Positions 1 to 11,559 of a DNA stretch of 64,000 nt are shown one piece after another (within the stretch, counting starts at the first letter, position 1; each line of letters starts with the position of its first letter). Source of the stretch: Sipunculus nudus (lineage: Eukaryota > Annelida > Sipuncula > Golfingiida > Sipunculidae); NCBI GenBank assembly GCA_026874595.1, contig CM049307.1:93348330-93412329 (forward strand), in the 5' to 3' direction. Below the pieces are notes generated by a model. That model was not told the DNA's origin. It saw only the letters and a list, made by a program, of their open reading frames with translations, and searched no databases. Both the position numbers and the translations under genes were made by a program.

Positions 1-390
1 AATCATCATATTTTTTTAGTCTTTGATAAAATTTGTCGTGTCAAAGAGAGAAAAAGACTTTGAGGAATGGCCGTGTCTGCGCTTTATCCAATCGATCTTC
101 ATCAAATATGCCTATGTCCCTGAGAATAGTTCAAGAAACAAGGGCTTGCAAAATTACTACCACATTCCTTTTGTACTGAAATAAGTGATCACCTGTGTCT
201 CTCTTTGAGACACCTGAAAAGAGGAGATAATTTTAGCTATCATTATCGCAAAGTGTTTCCTTTCGATTACGAGGTAACGTGTGCCACATTAAAAACCTCA
301 AGGCTTCTATAATAAATGAACAAGTCGGAATGCGGGTGCAAGTATACGGAAGGTAAAGAGACTGAAACAGACTTACACGGCTTTACCATT

Positions 391-392
<2 letters not shown>

Positions 393-431
<39 letters not shown>
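393..431. repeat. (TA)n microsatellite
   Basis: Uninterrupted TA dinucleotides in the left inverted-repeat arm. A (TA)n tract lies at the matching place in the right arm near 8003-8060. Confidence 0.95.
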
Positions 432-436
<5 letters not shown>

Positions 437-504
437 TGTATAGTATATTAATTGGTATATTAGCTGGAAATAGATCTATATATATATATATACATACATA
501 CATA

Positions 505-567
505 GAAAGGGTATACACAGAAAAGTGGTTCACTGCCAGTGAACCACTTTTCTGTGTATACCCTTTC
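505..567. repeat. Perfect 31-bp foldback (hairpin)
   Basis: Positions 505-535 are the exact reverse complement of 537-567, with a single C (536) between them. It is flanked by TATA/CATA simple sequence. The matching part of the right arm (near 7960) has only (TA)n, so the foldback is specific to this copy. It may be a MITE remnant, a cruciform-forming sequence or an assembly fold-back artefact. Confidence 0.85.
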
Positions 568-627
568 CATCTATAAAACAATGAACCAGCATGGCTACTC
601 ATACATCTATACATACATACATACATA

Positions 628-664
628 TACATATATATATATATATATATTAACATATATATAT
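628..664. repeat. (TA)n/(CATA)n microsatellite
   Basis: CATA repeats near 605-630 run into TA dinucleotides. Confidence 0.9.
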
Positions 665-1292
665 GTGAAAACATGTAAAGTGATAAACATCTTCACAGTG
701 CCAGTTAGTGTACCAAATAGTCATTAGGAACAGGTGGAGGTAAAATATTACACGTGTCATCGACAACAGGCCGAATATCCACGCATGTATTCACCTGATT
801 TGATACCCATCACAAATTGAAAATGATATCTATGTGAATGATATAACCGAAATAAATGTTTCATTCCTTGTTTAAATAAAATTCCCTAGGGCATTCACAC
901 TATCACACAAAGTTCCTGTGTTTCTGTATCACGTAGCGTGATTTTGAATTATGCTTATTACACCATTGGCAGATCACCAGTTCTTTGTAAGTTGCCTATG
1001 GTTTGTCTTGAAAAGTACTTTCAATCTGAAAAAAACAGATAGGATTGCCTGTTTGATTCCAATATAACCCATTCAATATAAATACGTCTTTTTTCAAACA
1101 CTACAAATATGTCTTGAAATAACTCATATTGTAACATTTAGCCAATTATTCTGGATAATGTGAGACCTTTAAAAAAAATGCAAGGAATAATATTGGATTT
1201 CGGGCTTGTATATCGGAGGCTCCAATTCTTTATCTCTAACACCGATACATCTTGTCGTAAAATATATACCATATTACAGGTACTGTTACCTA

Positions 1293-1295
<3 letters not shown>

Positions 1296-1339
<44 letters not shown>
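1296..1339. repeat. (TA)n microsatellite
   Basis: TA dinucleotides at the boundary where the two inverted-repeat arms stop matching. Confidence 0.95.
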
Positions 1340-1342
<3 letters not shown>

Positions 1343-1455
1343 GGTTGTTCAAGTTAGACGGCTTATGCAAATCTATAAATGAATTAAACTTATACTTATA
1401 AACAAACATAAAATAAATTCATATAACGCAAGAGCCTACAAGTGATCTACCGCGT

Positions 1456-1850
1456 TCATGTACGACTATAGGAAACAAACATATTTGTCTTGTATCTTGT
1501 TCTTTTCATTTGATGTTCACCAGATTTTTTAAACATTCTAATCGGCATTCCCTTCGGCAAACTCTTGCTCCTCCATAAACCTTTTTTCTGTTTCAGTTCC
1601 TCCAAAGGCTTTCCTGACAGACACTGGTTTTGAAAGATCATCTTTTCCCTCAGACTAGCTGTCACTCGCCTCTGACATAATATCAGCTGTCGTCACGGTC
1701 GCTTACTTGGGCTTGTTTATTTGCATGCAAGGTATTCCTACGCGGTCACGAGGTCTTCGAAACAATGCTTTGATCTGGCCCAAAACCTAATTCTCCACCA
1801 TCGCCTTATTGGACGATTTCGGCATATCATGGTTAAATCCCCGTATACCG
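1456..1850 (-). pseudogene. Possible piggyBac-like transposase fragments
   Basis: Two short minus-strand frames (1456-1665 and about 1738-1850) lie in the part of the left arm that the right arm lacks. One contains SLPKGMPIRMFKKSGEH followed by MKRTRYKTNMFVSY. This loosely resembles the piggyBac stretch with LPK, a lysine-rich run, GE and a later K.V strand. The other contains RRWWRIRFWARSKHC, loosely like the piggyBac R-W-G-I-K-x-W strand. Frames are disconnected and no catalytic Asp can be placed. This is a weak family guess; the insertion itself is well supported by the arm comparison. Confidence 0.25.
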
Positions 1851-2380
1851 TTAAATGTTTAGTATAGTAGATTGTTTCCCATCCTTCCATGCGTCTCTGA
1901 TAACAAAACTTTTTTTTCACATTTCAATGGGCAATTCTGCCTTCCTCATCGAATTACCTTCAATATCAAGATATGGCGCTTTCTTTGATACTTCAAAAGA
2001 ACCAAAACTATCCGAAGATGTTTTTGAAAATGACGGAAGGAATGAGGTTATAGTTGAAGGTCAAATAGTAAACAAAATTAGAAGTCACCACGTCCGCACA
2101 TTTTAGCAACTATCATAATACCCAATAATGAGTAGTTCAAAAATGTCTTTACATATGACGTTACAATGTTCCTTTCGCGAAATGGATGCAACATTTCTCA
2201 GGATATATGGGGGAAATGGGAAATGTGACAGCACTCTCAACAGTTCAAAATCAGAAACAATGGTCACAGTGTGTAATTGTACCTAAAAGCATTTATATAT
2301 TATATATTTTTTACGCCAGAACAGAGAGACTATGCTGGACTACAATGCTATAATGTCTCACACACATGTACATATATACA

Positions 2381-2381
2381 T

Positions 2382-2428
<47 letters not shown>
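2381..2428. repeat. (TA)n microsatellite
   Basis: TA dinucleotides whose counterpart in the right arm is at 5348-5413. Confidence 0.95.
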
Positions 2429-2431
<3 letters not shown>

Positions 2432-2740
2432 TGTAATAAACATGCCATACTGCACACATTTCAGTTGATGTCACATTAATGGCTACAGCTATAGCATTGT
2501 ATGGGTCCGTACAAAAAAAACACCCTTAGTAACGATAAGGTGTTTAATGATTTATAGAGACGTGAAGGTATATGCGCAATAACAATGCTACTATATTTGC
2601 CAGAAGTATTTTATTATCTGATATACACAGCATTGTAACTATTGACAAAGCCTGCTGTAAAATATATCTTGAATACAGCGAAGCATGAAGTATCTAACGT
2701 AATTACAACAATATATTTTAACATATTTATATGCACATCA

Positions 2741-4039
2741 GCCAACACATAAAGGGATGAAACGATATAATAATTTTATGATATTCTTTGTGAGTGCGCA
2801 GCAATGCGTGTCAGTCTACAGATACGTAAAGGCGGGTATGGCGTATTATATATGTGTATACATTTTAAAGCCAATTGGCTGCTTTTGTATTCAATGCGTA
2901 ATTGTACATTTCAGTAAAACGTCAGAACCGCCTTCGAAAATTTAGTTTATTTGGACGAAAATGGATTTTAATGACCAGCTCATAGCTACAAGTAAAATAT
3001 ATTCACATCTTAGATAGCACCCTTAATTTACTTTAATGCTAGCTGACCAAATTATGCATATATGCATAATTCCATTTGGTTTCAGACAACACGATAGTGT
3101 TTGAGCAAACGATTATCCTGGCCTCATTTAGACTTTAGGATGCTTGGTGTGTATATATCACATCACTTGGTTATAACATCCATAAACACCAAAAGGCCCA
3201 CTCTGTTGTGATTGAAAGACCGCTGAGGTGCACAGGCCTCTCATTTTATGTACAATTCGACAGCCCATTATTATTCCTACCGCTGATCGGAGTCTCCCAC
3301 CTAGGACAATATGCTCTGCTCATTGACAAGAGAAGATCGGGGAACAATATAATTGAATATTGTAGAAAATATTTTAAACGCCGACCAATGCCTAATTTCT
3401 GATAAATACGAGTCTGAGATTTAAAATGTGATTATCCGTTAAATAAACTTGTTTGATATTATATTATACTGCAACACGTGTAACTAGGCGTTTAGATTGG
3501 AAACCTTTGAAGCTTATTGTCACGAAGTGAATCGTGTCATGAGGCAGATTTGCCCTAATTTTATATGCTTAAGCAGCTTGTGTCAGCTAGAATTTGTGTG
3601 TCGTAAAATAATGAGGGTAATTAATACAGGTAGCTCAGTGTTGCGTTTTGTCCAAAGCCTATTCATAATTCAGAATGCTTGTGAATATAGATGTGCCTAA
3701 GGAGAATATGGGTCACAGGTATTGTATTAGACTTATGAACACGGATATATCTTCAGGGTAGAAGGGTATTTAAAAGGGTCGCCATTAAGGTCCCCCTCTT
3801 ATAAGGTGTAACAGGCTTTGAAGCCTATTTCGTATTGAGTTTTTAAACCTTTAATATTTTTATTATATCTTCTTTGTTGCTTAGCCACAGCATTTTCTTT
3901 TTTGTGTACCTGAGTGCCAATAAGATGTGATTCCGTTAAACCACTACTTCTCTCCTCCTTTTCCAAGTAAAACCAAAGGCAACCCGTTTCCTTATATGAT
4001 AAGGACAGTTTTTTTCCTAAGGCATCTGTAAGGGGTAAA
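2741..4039. other. Spacer of inverted repeat, no gene seen
   Basis: Unique AT-rich sequence between the arms. It has only short open frames without recognisable domains, and no splice-flanked exon stood out. Confidence 0.6.
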
Positions 4040-4461
4040 TTTATCGGTTGACTGGCTTCTGTGGCCCAGGTGTAGATCACAGGACTCATAGGCAGAACAT
4101 CGTGAGTTCAAATCTCAGCCGAGGCTAAGGGACTTTTTTTTCACGGTCGGACCCCACCCAGGGTGAGCGCTCTGCAGGCTTAATGAGAAGGCCTTTCCAA
4201 CGGGCGTGTTACACTCACAGATGAGTGCGTCTTTCGAAGATGTTTCTTTCGTATAACCAGGCATTGGGGACAATACCTACACACGGCCCTTAGGTGCAGT
4301 AGTCTTCGGGTCTGGTAAACACCAGGATATAAAATTAGAGGGAGCGTGTGATACTGCCCTGTCACTTAGTCCGAATCTGGAATTGAATTCTGCAGATGCA
4401 CATATACTTAGAGTAAAGCTAGCATTAACAAAGGTGGTGCCATCCACACATAAAAATGTTA

Positions 4462-4463
<2 letters not shown>

Positions 4464-4522
<59 letters not shown>
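4464..4522. repeat. (TA)n microsatellite
   Basis: TA dinucleotides inside composite element copy 1; the second copy lacks them at this place. Confidence 0.95.
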
Positions 4523-4527
<5 letters not shown>

Positions 4528-4644
4528 GGGTGATATTGATAATTGATAATTTAAGAAATATTTATAGAAAATGTGGTACTCAGAGTCTAAAGAAACAAAC
4601 TATTTAAAAATGTTGTTTCTTAAATAAAACTGGAATTCGGAAAT

Positions 4645-4805
4645 CCAGTGTCGCCAATCAGGGTCCAGTGCCACAGGTCGGATATCAGTGCCGCCAGTCT
4701 GTGACCGAATGCCGCCAGTTTAGGTCCAATGCCGCCAGTCGGGGTCTATTGCTGCCAGTCGGGGTCTAGTGCAGCCAGTTTGGGTCCAGTGCCACCAATT
4801 AGGGT
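4645..4805. repeat. GC-rich ~20-bp minisatellite, copy 1
   Basis: About eight diverged direct repeats of a unit like GGGTCCAGTGCCGCCAGTC. It is clearly richer in G+C than its surroundings. The related array at 12140-12295 lies in the same place in the second composite element. Confidence 0.85.
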
Positions 4806-5345
4806 CTCGTTCTCAGAAGGTGTAACAGTCTAGGAACCGTATATCGTATTCATGGTTTTGGTATTAAGTTGTTTTAATGGTTTAGTTAAATACAGTTGAA
4901 ATCATCCAACGATTAAAAATTTCCTCATGAAAGGTATCGGATTCATGAGGCATCCCCAGCTTGAAATCCTAAAATGAAATTAAGCATCAATATATGTTAC
5001 TTTAGACAGGTTAATTAAAATAAAGTTAGGAATAATTCGGTTTATTTATATTTGTTATAATGTTTTGTTGTAATCACGTTAGATACTTCATGCTTCGCTG
5101 CATTCAAGATATATTTATCAGCAGGCTTTGTCAATAGATACAATCCTAAATAAATCATATAATAAAATACTTTTGGCAAATATGGTAGCATTATTATTGC
5201 GCATATACCTCTACGTCTCTATGAATCATTAAACACCTAACCGTTACTAAGGGTGTTTTTATTTGTACGGACCCATACAATGCTATAGCTGTAGCCATTA
5301 AAGTGACATAAACTGAAATGTGTGCAGTATTGCATGTTTATAACA

Positions 5346-5347
<2 letters not shown>

Positions 5348-5413
<66 letters not shown>
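5348..5413. repeat. (TA)n microsatellite
   Basis: TA dinucleotides, counterpart of 2381-2428. Confidence 0.95.
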
Positions 5414-5415
<2 letters not shown>

Positions 5416-5953
5416 CTGTATATATGTACATGTGTGTGAGATATTATAGCATTGTAGTACAGCATAGTCTCCGTGTTCTGGGGTAAAACATATATAATAT
5501 ATAAATGCTTTTAGATACAATTACACACTGTGACCATTGTTTCTGATCTTAAACTGTTGAGAGTGCTTTCACATTTCCCGTTTCCCCCAATATATCCTGA
5601 TAAATGTTGCATCCATTTCACGAAAGCAACATTGCAACGTCATCTGTAAAGACCTTTTGAACTACTCATTTTTGGGTATCATAATAGTTGCTAAATATGC
5701 GGACGTGCTGACTTCTAATTTTGTTTTCTATTTGACCTTCAGCTATAACCTCATTCCTTCCGTCATTTACAAACACATCTTTGAATGGTTTTGGTTCTTT
5801 TGAAGTATGAAACAAAGTGCCATATCTTGATATTGAAGGATTGCTCATTGTAATGTAAAAAAAAAACTTTTTTGTTATCAGAGACGCATGGAAGGATGGG
5901 AAACAATTTACTATACTAAACATGTCAAGTGGAAAGGTATAGAAATCGGCGTT

Positions 5954-6186
5954 CATATATGTTAGATAAGCAATTTTTAATGACCATAATGCATGGTAAT
6001 GAACTTTAAACCTTTATTGTGTCAGAGGACATGAACTCAAAATAACCGGGACACTCATAACCATTAAATAACAATGGCACACTCGGAACCTGGATCAACA
6101 TGGTACAAATTCAGATTAACCATTCACAGATACATTACACAATACCATGCATTATGGTCATTAGAAATTGTTTATCTAACTTATAT
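5954..6186. repeat. Small inverted repeat with ~45-bp arms
   Basis: The stretch 5954-5998 (GTTAGATAAGC...ATGCATGGTA) is nearly the reverse complement of 6142-6186 (TACCATGCAT...TTATCTAAC), with about 145 bp between. It lies in the segment that only the right arm has, so it probably marks a mobile-element end or a terminal-repeat structure. Confidence 0.75.
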
Positions 6187-6214
6187 ATACAACCGATTTC
6201 TTTACCTTTTCACT

Positions 6215-6255
6215 TAACACCTGATGAAGAAGCTAAAAGCTTCGAAAGCTCCTGG
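6215..6255 (+). ncRNA. Hammerhead-ribozyme-core-like motif
   Basis: CTGATGA at 6221-6227 is followed by a perfect 6-bp stem-loop (GAAGCT, AAA, AGCTTC at 6229-6243) and then GAAA at 6244-6247. That is the order of a hammerhead core (CUGAUGA, stem II, GAAA). Penelope-like retroelements are known to carry such motifs. An unpaired A separates CTGATGA from the stem, and I could not find a convincing stem III or NUH cleavage site. It is therefore a motif-level call, not a demonstrated ribozyme. Confidence 0.35.
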
Positions 6256-6298
6256 TTGAATTAAACAGTTAGTCAACACTAAGGCGTCTTCATCCTGT

Positions 6299-6302
6299 TA
6301 AC

Positions 6303-6369
<67 letters not shown>

Positions 6370-6376
6370 ATATAGT
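6299..6376. repeat. (TA)n microsatellite
   Basis: Interrupted TA dinucleotides directly after the hammerhead-like motif region. Confidence 0.95.
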
Positions 6377-7862
6377 ATAAACCAGAACTCCATGACAAAA
6401 GTTTGATATACTTTCATATAAATATTCGCAATATCATATACGTACAGAGATTTTTTAACCAAAGTATATTAAACATACCAATACGTTACCTTTTAATCAT
6501 CCTGCTATATCTTGAACCAACTTCAACTTTACTGACCTGACACTCGGACAGCCTCCCAATGCGGCATAATATGGATTATTCCATTTAGTGTCTGATGATC
6601 AAGTACCGACTCTATGTATATCCAATCACCCCAGTCTTGCGACTAGTCCTTGCAAGAGGACATAAATGTAAAAGTCCTATTAACCTGGAATTTAAGCTAT
6701 ATTAACACATATATCCTATATTGACATAAAAAATAACAACATAGAAGGAGTGTGTAGCAGTGCGTGTAAAGAAGCACTCTCTGGCGTGCAGTGTTTATAT
6801 ATGACTGAGGACGAATACAGACAATGAAATTGTAGGTAATTTTTCTTCATTTTTAATCGATCGAATTTTAATACATGAGTTCCCTTGGTTACTTGTTTTG
6901 TATACCTACATTACCTATCACTACACTGACTCCTAACGGCACCGATACGATATCTGACTCTGTACCATGACTCACAGGGGCCCCGCGAATCATTACATTT
7001 TAATTTAAAAGGTTTTCTTATGGAAGATGTTATAACAATAGGACTTAAAGATTATATTAATCCTTTGAATGAACATGTAAAAAACTTGGTTAAGCTTACT
7101 GCACTGTATAAATAACTTCTCCATCATGAGTTACAGAATAAGTCTACCGTTAAGGTGTTGTTCAAAATAATACTCTTCAACTTTCGCAGTAAATTATCCA
7201 TACCATCTGCAGTATGTACCACCATTTCTTTCATTTAAAGTATGGTGAAACAGGTACCATTACCTTTAATATGGTATATATTTTACGACAGGATGTATTG
7301 GTGTTAGAGATAAAGAAATGGATCATCCGATATACAGGCCCCCAAACCAATATAATTTCTTGCATTTTTTTAATGTCCCATATTATCCAAAATAATTGGC
7401 TAAATGTGACAATTTGAGTTATTTCAAGACATATTTGTAGTGTTTGAAAAAGACGTATTTATATTGATTGGGTTATATTGGAATCCAACAGGAAATCCTA
7501 TGTTTTTCAGATTGAAAGTACTCTTCAAGACAAACCATAGGCAGCTTACAAACAACTGGTGATCTGCAAATTGTGTAATTTATATAGTTCAAAATCACCC
7601 TACGTGATACAGAAACACAGGAACTTTGTGTGGAAGTGTGATATCCTAGAGAAATATATTTTAAACAAGACACGAAACATTTATTTCGGTTGTACCATTC
7701 ACGTAGATATCATTTTCAATTTGTGATGGGTATCAAAACAGATGAATACATATGTATATATTCGGCCTGTTGCCGATGACACGTGTAATACGTTACCTCC
7801 ACCTTATGACTATTTGATACACTAGCTGGCACTGTGTAGATGTTTATCATTTTACATGTTTT

Positions 7863-7893
7863 CATATATATATATATATATATATATATGTAA

Positions 7894-7963
<70 letters not shown>
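7863..7963. repeat. (TA)n microsatellite
   Basis: Two TA runs separated by GTAAATACA; one of the longest in the window. Confidence 0.95.
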
Positions 7964-7965
<2 letters not shown>

Positions 7966-8001
7966 CCAGCTAATGTACCAATGAAAATATTATACAATAT
8001 A

Positions 8002-8009
8002 AATATATA

Positions 8010-8059
<50 letters not shown>

Positions 8060-8060
8060 A
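8002..8060. repeat. (TA)n microsatellite
   Basis: Interrupted TA dinucleotides, counterpart of 393-431. Confidence 0.95.
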
Positions 8061-8439
8061 TTAATGGTAAAGCCGTGTAAGTATGTGTTAGTCTCTTTAC
8101 CTTCTGTCTACTTGCATCTGCATTCCCACTTGTTCATAAATTCTAGAAGCCTGAGGTTTTTAATGTGACACACGTTTTGCTCGCAATGGAAAAGAAACAC
8201 TTCGCCATGATGATAGCTAAAATCATCTTCTCTTTTCAGGTGTCTCCAAAAAATAACAAGCAAGAGAGACAGGTTATCATTTGTTTCAGTACAAAAGGAA
8301 TGTGGAAGTAACTTTGCAAGCCCCTATTTCTTGAACTGTTCTGAGGGACATAGACACGTTTGATGAAGATCGATTGGTTAAAGCGTAGACAGGGCCATTC
8401 TTCAAAGCCCTTTTCTCTCTTTGACACCACAAAATAATC

Positions 8440-9437
8440 AAAGACTGACAAAATTGGAATAATGCGATATTTATATTAAGCGAAAATATCACGTTTTTCA
8501 GACGTTAAAACCAATAAGGTCAATTTTTAAAATAAAATAAAAATTAAAAATGATGGTAAGAATTGCACAGCAATAATCAGCCAGCTGAAGTGTACAATAT
8601 TCATGAATATACTTATTCAATAACAGTTTATTCCATTCGAAGCAGATATAGGAAGAAGCTACAATAAAGGAAAACACTCGAGTATACACGAGGCCTGTTT
8701 TGCTTGAACGGGTTAAAACAACTTATTTAATCTGCTGATCCCACGCACACTCCGACCACTGTATTTCATGCCTTAAAAACCATGTATATTCGAGACTCAG
8801 TCATTCAGAATTAAACGTAAAAGTACGCAATTTTACAAATACAACCTCTTGAATACCATGTTTCCTATTTTTTAGACAATTTTAAAATAACCAATCTCAT
8901 CTATTTACTTAAGTTTCAAAATATGAAACGTAAGCTTTTTCATTTGCTTTACGACGATTGGAAATTTTTGTAAAATGTTTTAGTGGCGTTCTAACCTTAT
9001 CTGTTCTATCTTTATATATAAATGGAGAGCGCGTTTTAGTTCTGAATGCTGCAAGACAATTTAAATTATATTATTAATTATTAGTAAATAAAAGCCTTGA
9101 CAAATATATTTTTGATTATAGTTTTTATATACAACTCGTACAAGTATCTCTTTTACAAACCATCATGTACGCTTGTTAGAATTGAGGCCAGGCACCTGGA
9201 GAAACGTGCCAATATTAGAAGTGCTCCAAAGTAGGGTATGTTTAAAGTTTAAGGTCTTATCATTTTCAGTTGATCTGAAGCTTATTTAAATAATATAAAT
9301 ATTATGACTAAGAATGAAAATATACATAATTATTTCAGAAATGTAGGAATGCTTGCAAACTCTGCACATAAAGCGGTCACCTGCACAAAACATATGCCCT
9401 GAATGAAGGGATAAAAGTTCAAATGACCAATTTAAAC
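8440..9437 (+). repeat. Tandem ~1-kb repeat, unit 1
   Basis: Starts at CAAAGACTGACAAAAT and shares ordered blocks with the next kilobase: AGCCAGCTGAA, CATGCCTTAAAAACCATG, TTCAGAATTAAACG, GTAAATAAAAGCC, and TTATTTCAGAAAT at the end. No gene is seen. Confidence 0.8.
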
Positions 9438-10450
9438 AAAGACTGACAAAATATGAAAATTATTGGTATAATGCGATGATTATTAATTGAAAGAAAGACA
9501 TCAAGATATAAGAATCAAGAAGGTCATATTTTTTAATAAAATAACATACCAAAACTGGTAAGCATTGTAAGAATGGCTCAGCAACAATAAGCCAGCTGAA
9601 ATGTACAATATTTATTAATAATTTTGATCGGGTAAAGTTTATTTCTTTCAAAGCAATGATAGGAAAAAGCTTCATTACAGGAACCTACCCGAGTATACAA
9701 GAGGCTTGTTAAAGCAGTGGTTAGGTTTGCTAGAACGGGTGAAAGAGAGTTTATTAATCACAAGATCCTCCACAAACCCCGAACAATCTATTTCATGCCT
9801 TAAAAACCATGCAGGATTCGAGACCCATTTATTCAGAATTAAACGCTAAATTACCCAGTATTACATCACTGTCATACAACCTAAGATACCATGTTCCTTA
9901 CAGACAATATAACAATACCCGATTTCAGCTATTTACTTAAATTTTAAAATATGAAACGTGAGCTTTTTCATTTTGATATAGGACAATTGAAAATTTCTGC
10001 TTAATGCTTTAATAACGTGATATATTTCTATTCTAAGGTATAAACGGAAAGCGCCTTACAGTTCTATATGATGCAGGACATCTAATTTATATTGTTAATG
10101 ATTGGTAAATAAAAGCCTCGAAAAAAAATCTCTTTCGTTGCACTACAACCCATAGTATACGCCTGGTGCTTATTTGTACATTCATAACTGGATCAGAACT
10201 TACAGTTAAAGCAAGACAACTGGTGAAACCTGCCCATGTTGGATGTTATCCAACGTAGGGTATATTTTAGATTTTAGGGCTTAATAAATTTAAAAATTTA
10301 AAGTTGATCTGAAGATTGTATATATAGCTTATCTAAATAATATGATTTATTGATTATGAATGAAATAAGACAAAATATTTTATTGATTATTTCAGAAATA
10401 TAGCAATGATGGATACTTGTTCCAGAGTCAATTCTAGAAGGAATAGCCCT
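9438..10450 (+). repeat. Tandem ~1-kb repeat, unit 2
   Basis: Diverged direct copy of the preceding kilobase with the same block order and spacing and numerous small indels. No gene is seen. Confidence 0.8.
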
Positions 10451-11211
10451 GTTTTAGGTGGTTGATTAAAACCATTAATTCTTCTAGGTGAAAGTGTTCT
10501 TTCTTTAAAGGAAAACTAATTTTTTTATAGTGCAAACATCGAGAATCACATCTGCACAGAAAGCGATCACATATACAAGGGAATATACCCTGTTCTAACT
10601 GGTATGACACCTGCACCTGTAGTACACTCTGAATGAAGAAACAAAATATCTGGAGAAGTTTTTCAGATACCTCCCATTTCTAGACAAGATATATTATGCA
10701 ACAGTATGTTTCTTCAATGTGTTCTGTTAATTTTAGCCGAATAGGGGCAAATTACCGTCACAGTATTTATATATATATATATTAATTTCAAATGATGACA
10801 TGGTGGAATACATTCTAGTAAATATATATATTAATGTGTAGCTCATGTCACAGCCTTTTGATAGGCTGGGATATTATTAAATTTCTTTTTAGGGGATCTG
10901 TCTTTTAGTTTAATTTTTAAGGTCTTCAATATTTTTTTTATATAATAAACATTAACAAAAAAGAAAATAGCTCTTTTTATATAACGCCATATCTTTTCTC
11001 CATGCAAGTAACATTATTGTAAATATAAGAGATACACTTATTTTATTTGTTCAACCCGAAAAACATATATTTGATAAATGGTGTATTAATAAGTTTTAAA
11101 ATTGTTTGAATACACATTATTGTTTGATCAAATATTGCTAATATGCAATCTTAACTGAAACATTCTGAATTCCAAAAAGGTTGAACTTTTGCTAGTTTTT
11201 GTTCAAAAAAT

Positions 11212-11256
<45 letters not shown>

Positions 11257-11559
11257 CTATATAAGTGTATAAAACCCATTTTCTAATACAAAATATACAT
11301 CTTTCACGACACTGTGCTCTTATGTAACTTTTTTATTCCTAGTAAGATTTCTAAACATTACGTGTTGGGTGTGTCTGTATGTTTGTATTAAACTTTATGA
11401 AGGGTGTACCTTCATCGAGGAAAGGTATTTAAATTGATAGTTTGATCTGATGTTTGTTTTACATAACAAGGAAAGCTCATGCGTCACAATGAATAATCAT
11501 TTTTGTGTGCTTTTTATAATATTATTTATTATTTTCTATTAATATATTGATAAACAATT
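10451..11559. other. AT-rich sequence, no gene seen
   Basis: No coding signal or repeat match apart from short TA runs at about 10764 and 11212-11256. Confidence 0.6.
11212..11256. repeat. (TA)n microsatellite
   Basis: Uninterrupted TA dinucleotides. Confidence 0.95.

Larger units (their letters stand above)
1..2740 (+). repeat. Left arm of a large inverted repeat
   Basis: The reverse complement of this stretch recurs at about 5040-8470. Clear matches include the segment near 60-200 (with 8280-8410), 880-1300 (with 7240-7640), 1855-2110 (with 5690-5930) and 2280-2720 (with 5060-5520). The match runs off the window start, so the outer end is not seen. The arm differs from its partner by an insertion at about 1340-1850 and by (TA)n length. 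Identity looks roughly 80-90% by eye. I see no intact gene in it. Confidence 0.85.
4040..4975 (+). mobile_element. Composite SINE-like element, copy 1
   Basis: Begins with a tRNA-like head with a Pol III B-box-like GTTCAAATC at 4106-4114. A conserved body follows (gggtgag, ctgcaggct, cacacgg, gaattctgcagatgcac), then a (TA)n tract, a GC-rich minisatellite and a conserved tail. The same order recurs at 11560-12460, which defines the element. The head is too degenerate to fold as a functional tRNA. Promotion by Pol III and mobilisation by a LINE are inferred from family knowledge. Whether minisatellite and tail belong to the mobile unit or to a larger duplication is unresolved. Confidence 0.65.
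5040..8470 (-). repeat. Right arm of the large inverted repeat
   Basis: Reverse-complement match to the left arm. It is interrupted by about 1.3 kb of extra sequence at about 5930-7240 and by long (TA)n tracts. The inner boundary is near 5040, opposite about 2740. Beyond 8440 the sequence passes directly into the first of two tandem ~1-kb repeats. No gene is recognised. Confidence 0.85.

Noticed and set aside
7716-7997. IYIYIY-rich open frames, here and at other TA tracts
   Set aside because: Translations of (TA)n microsatellites; no splice or domain support.
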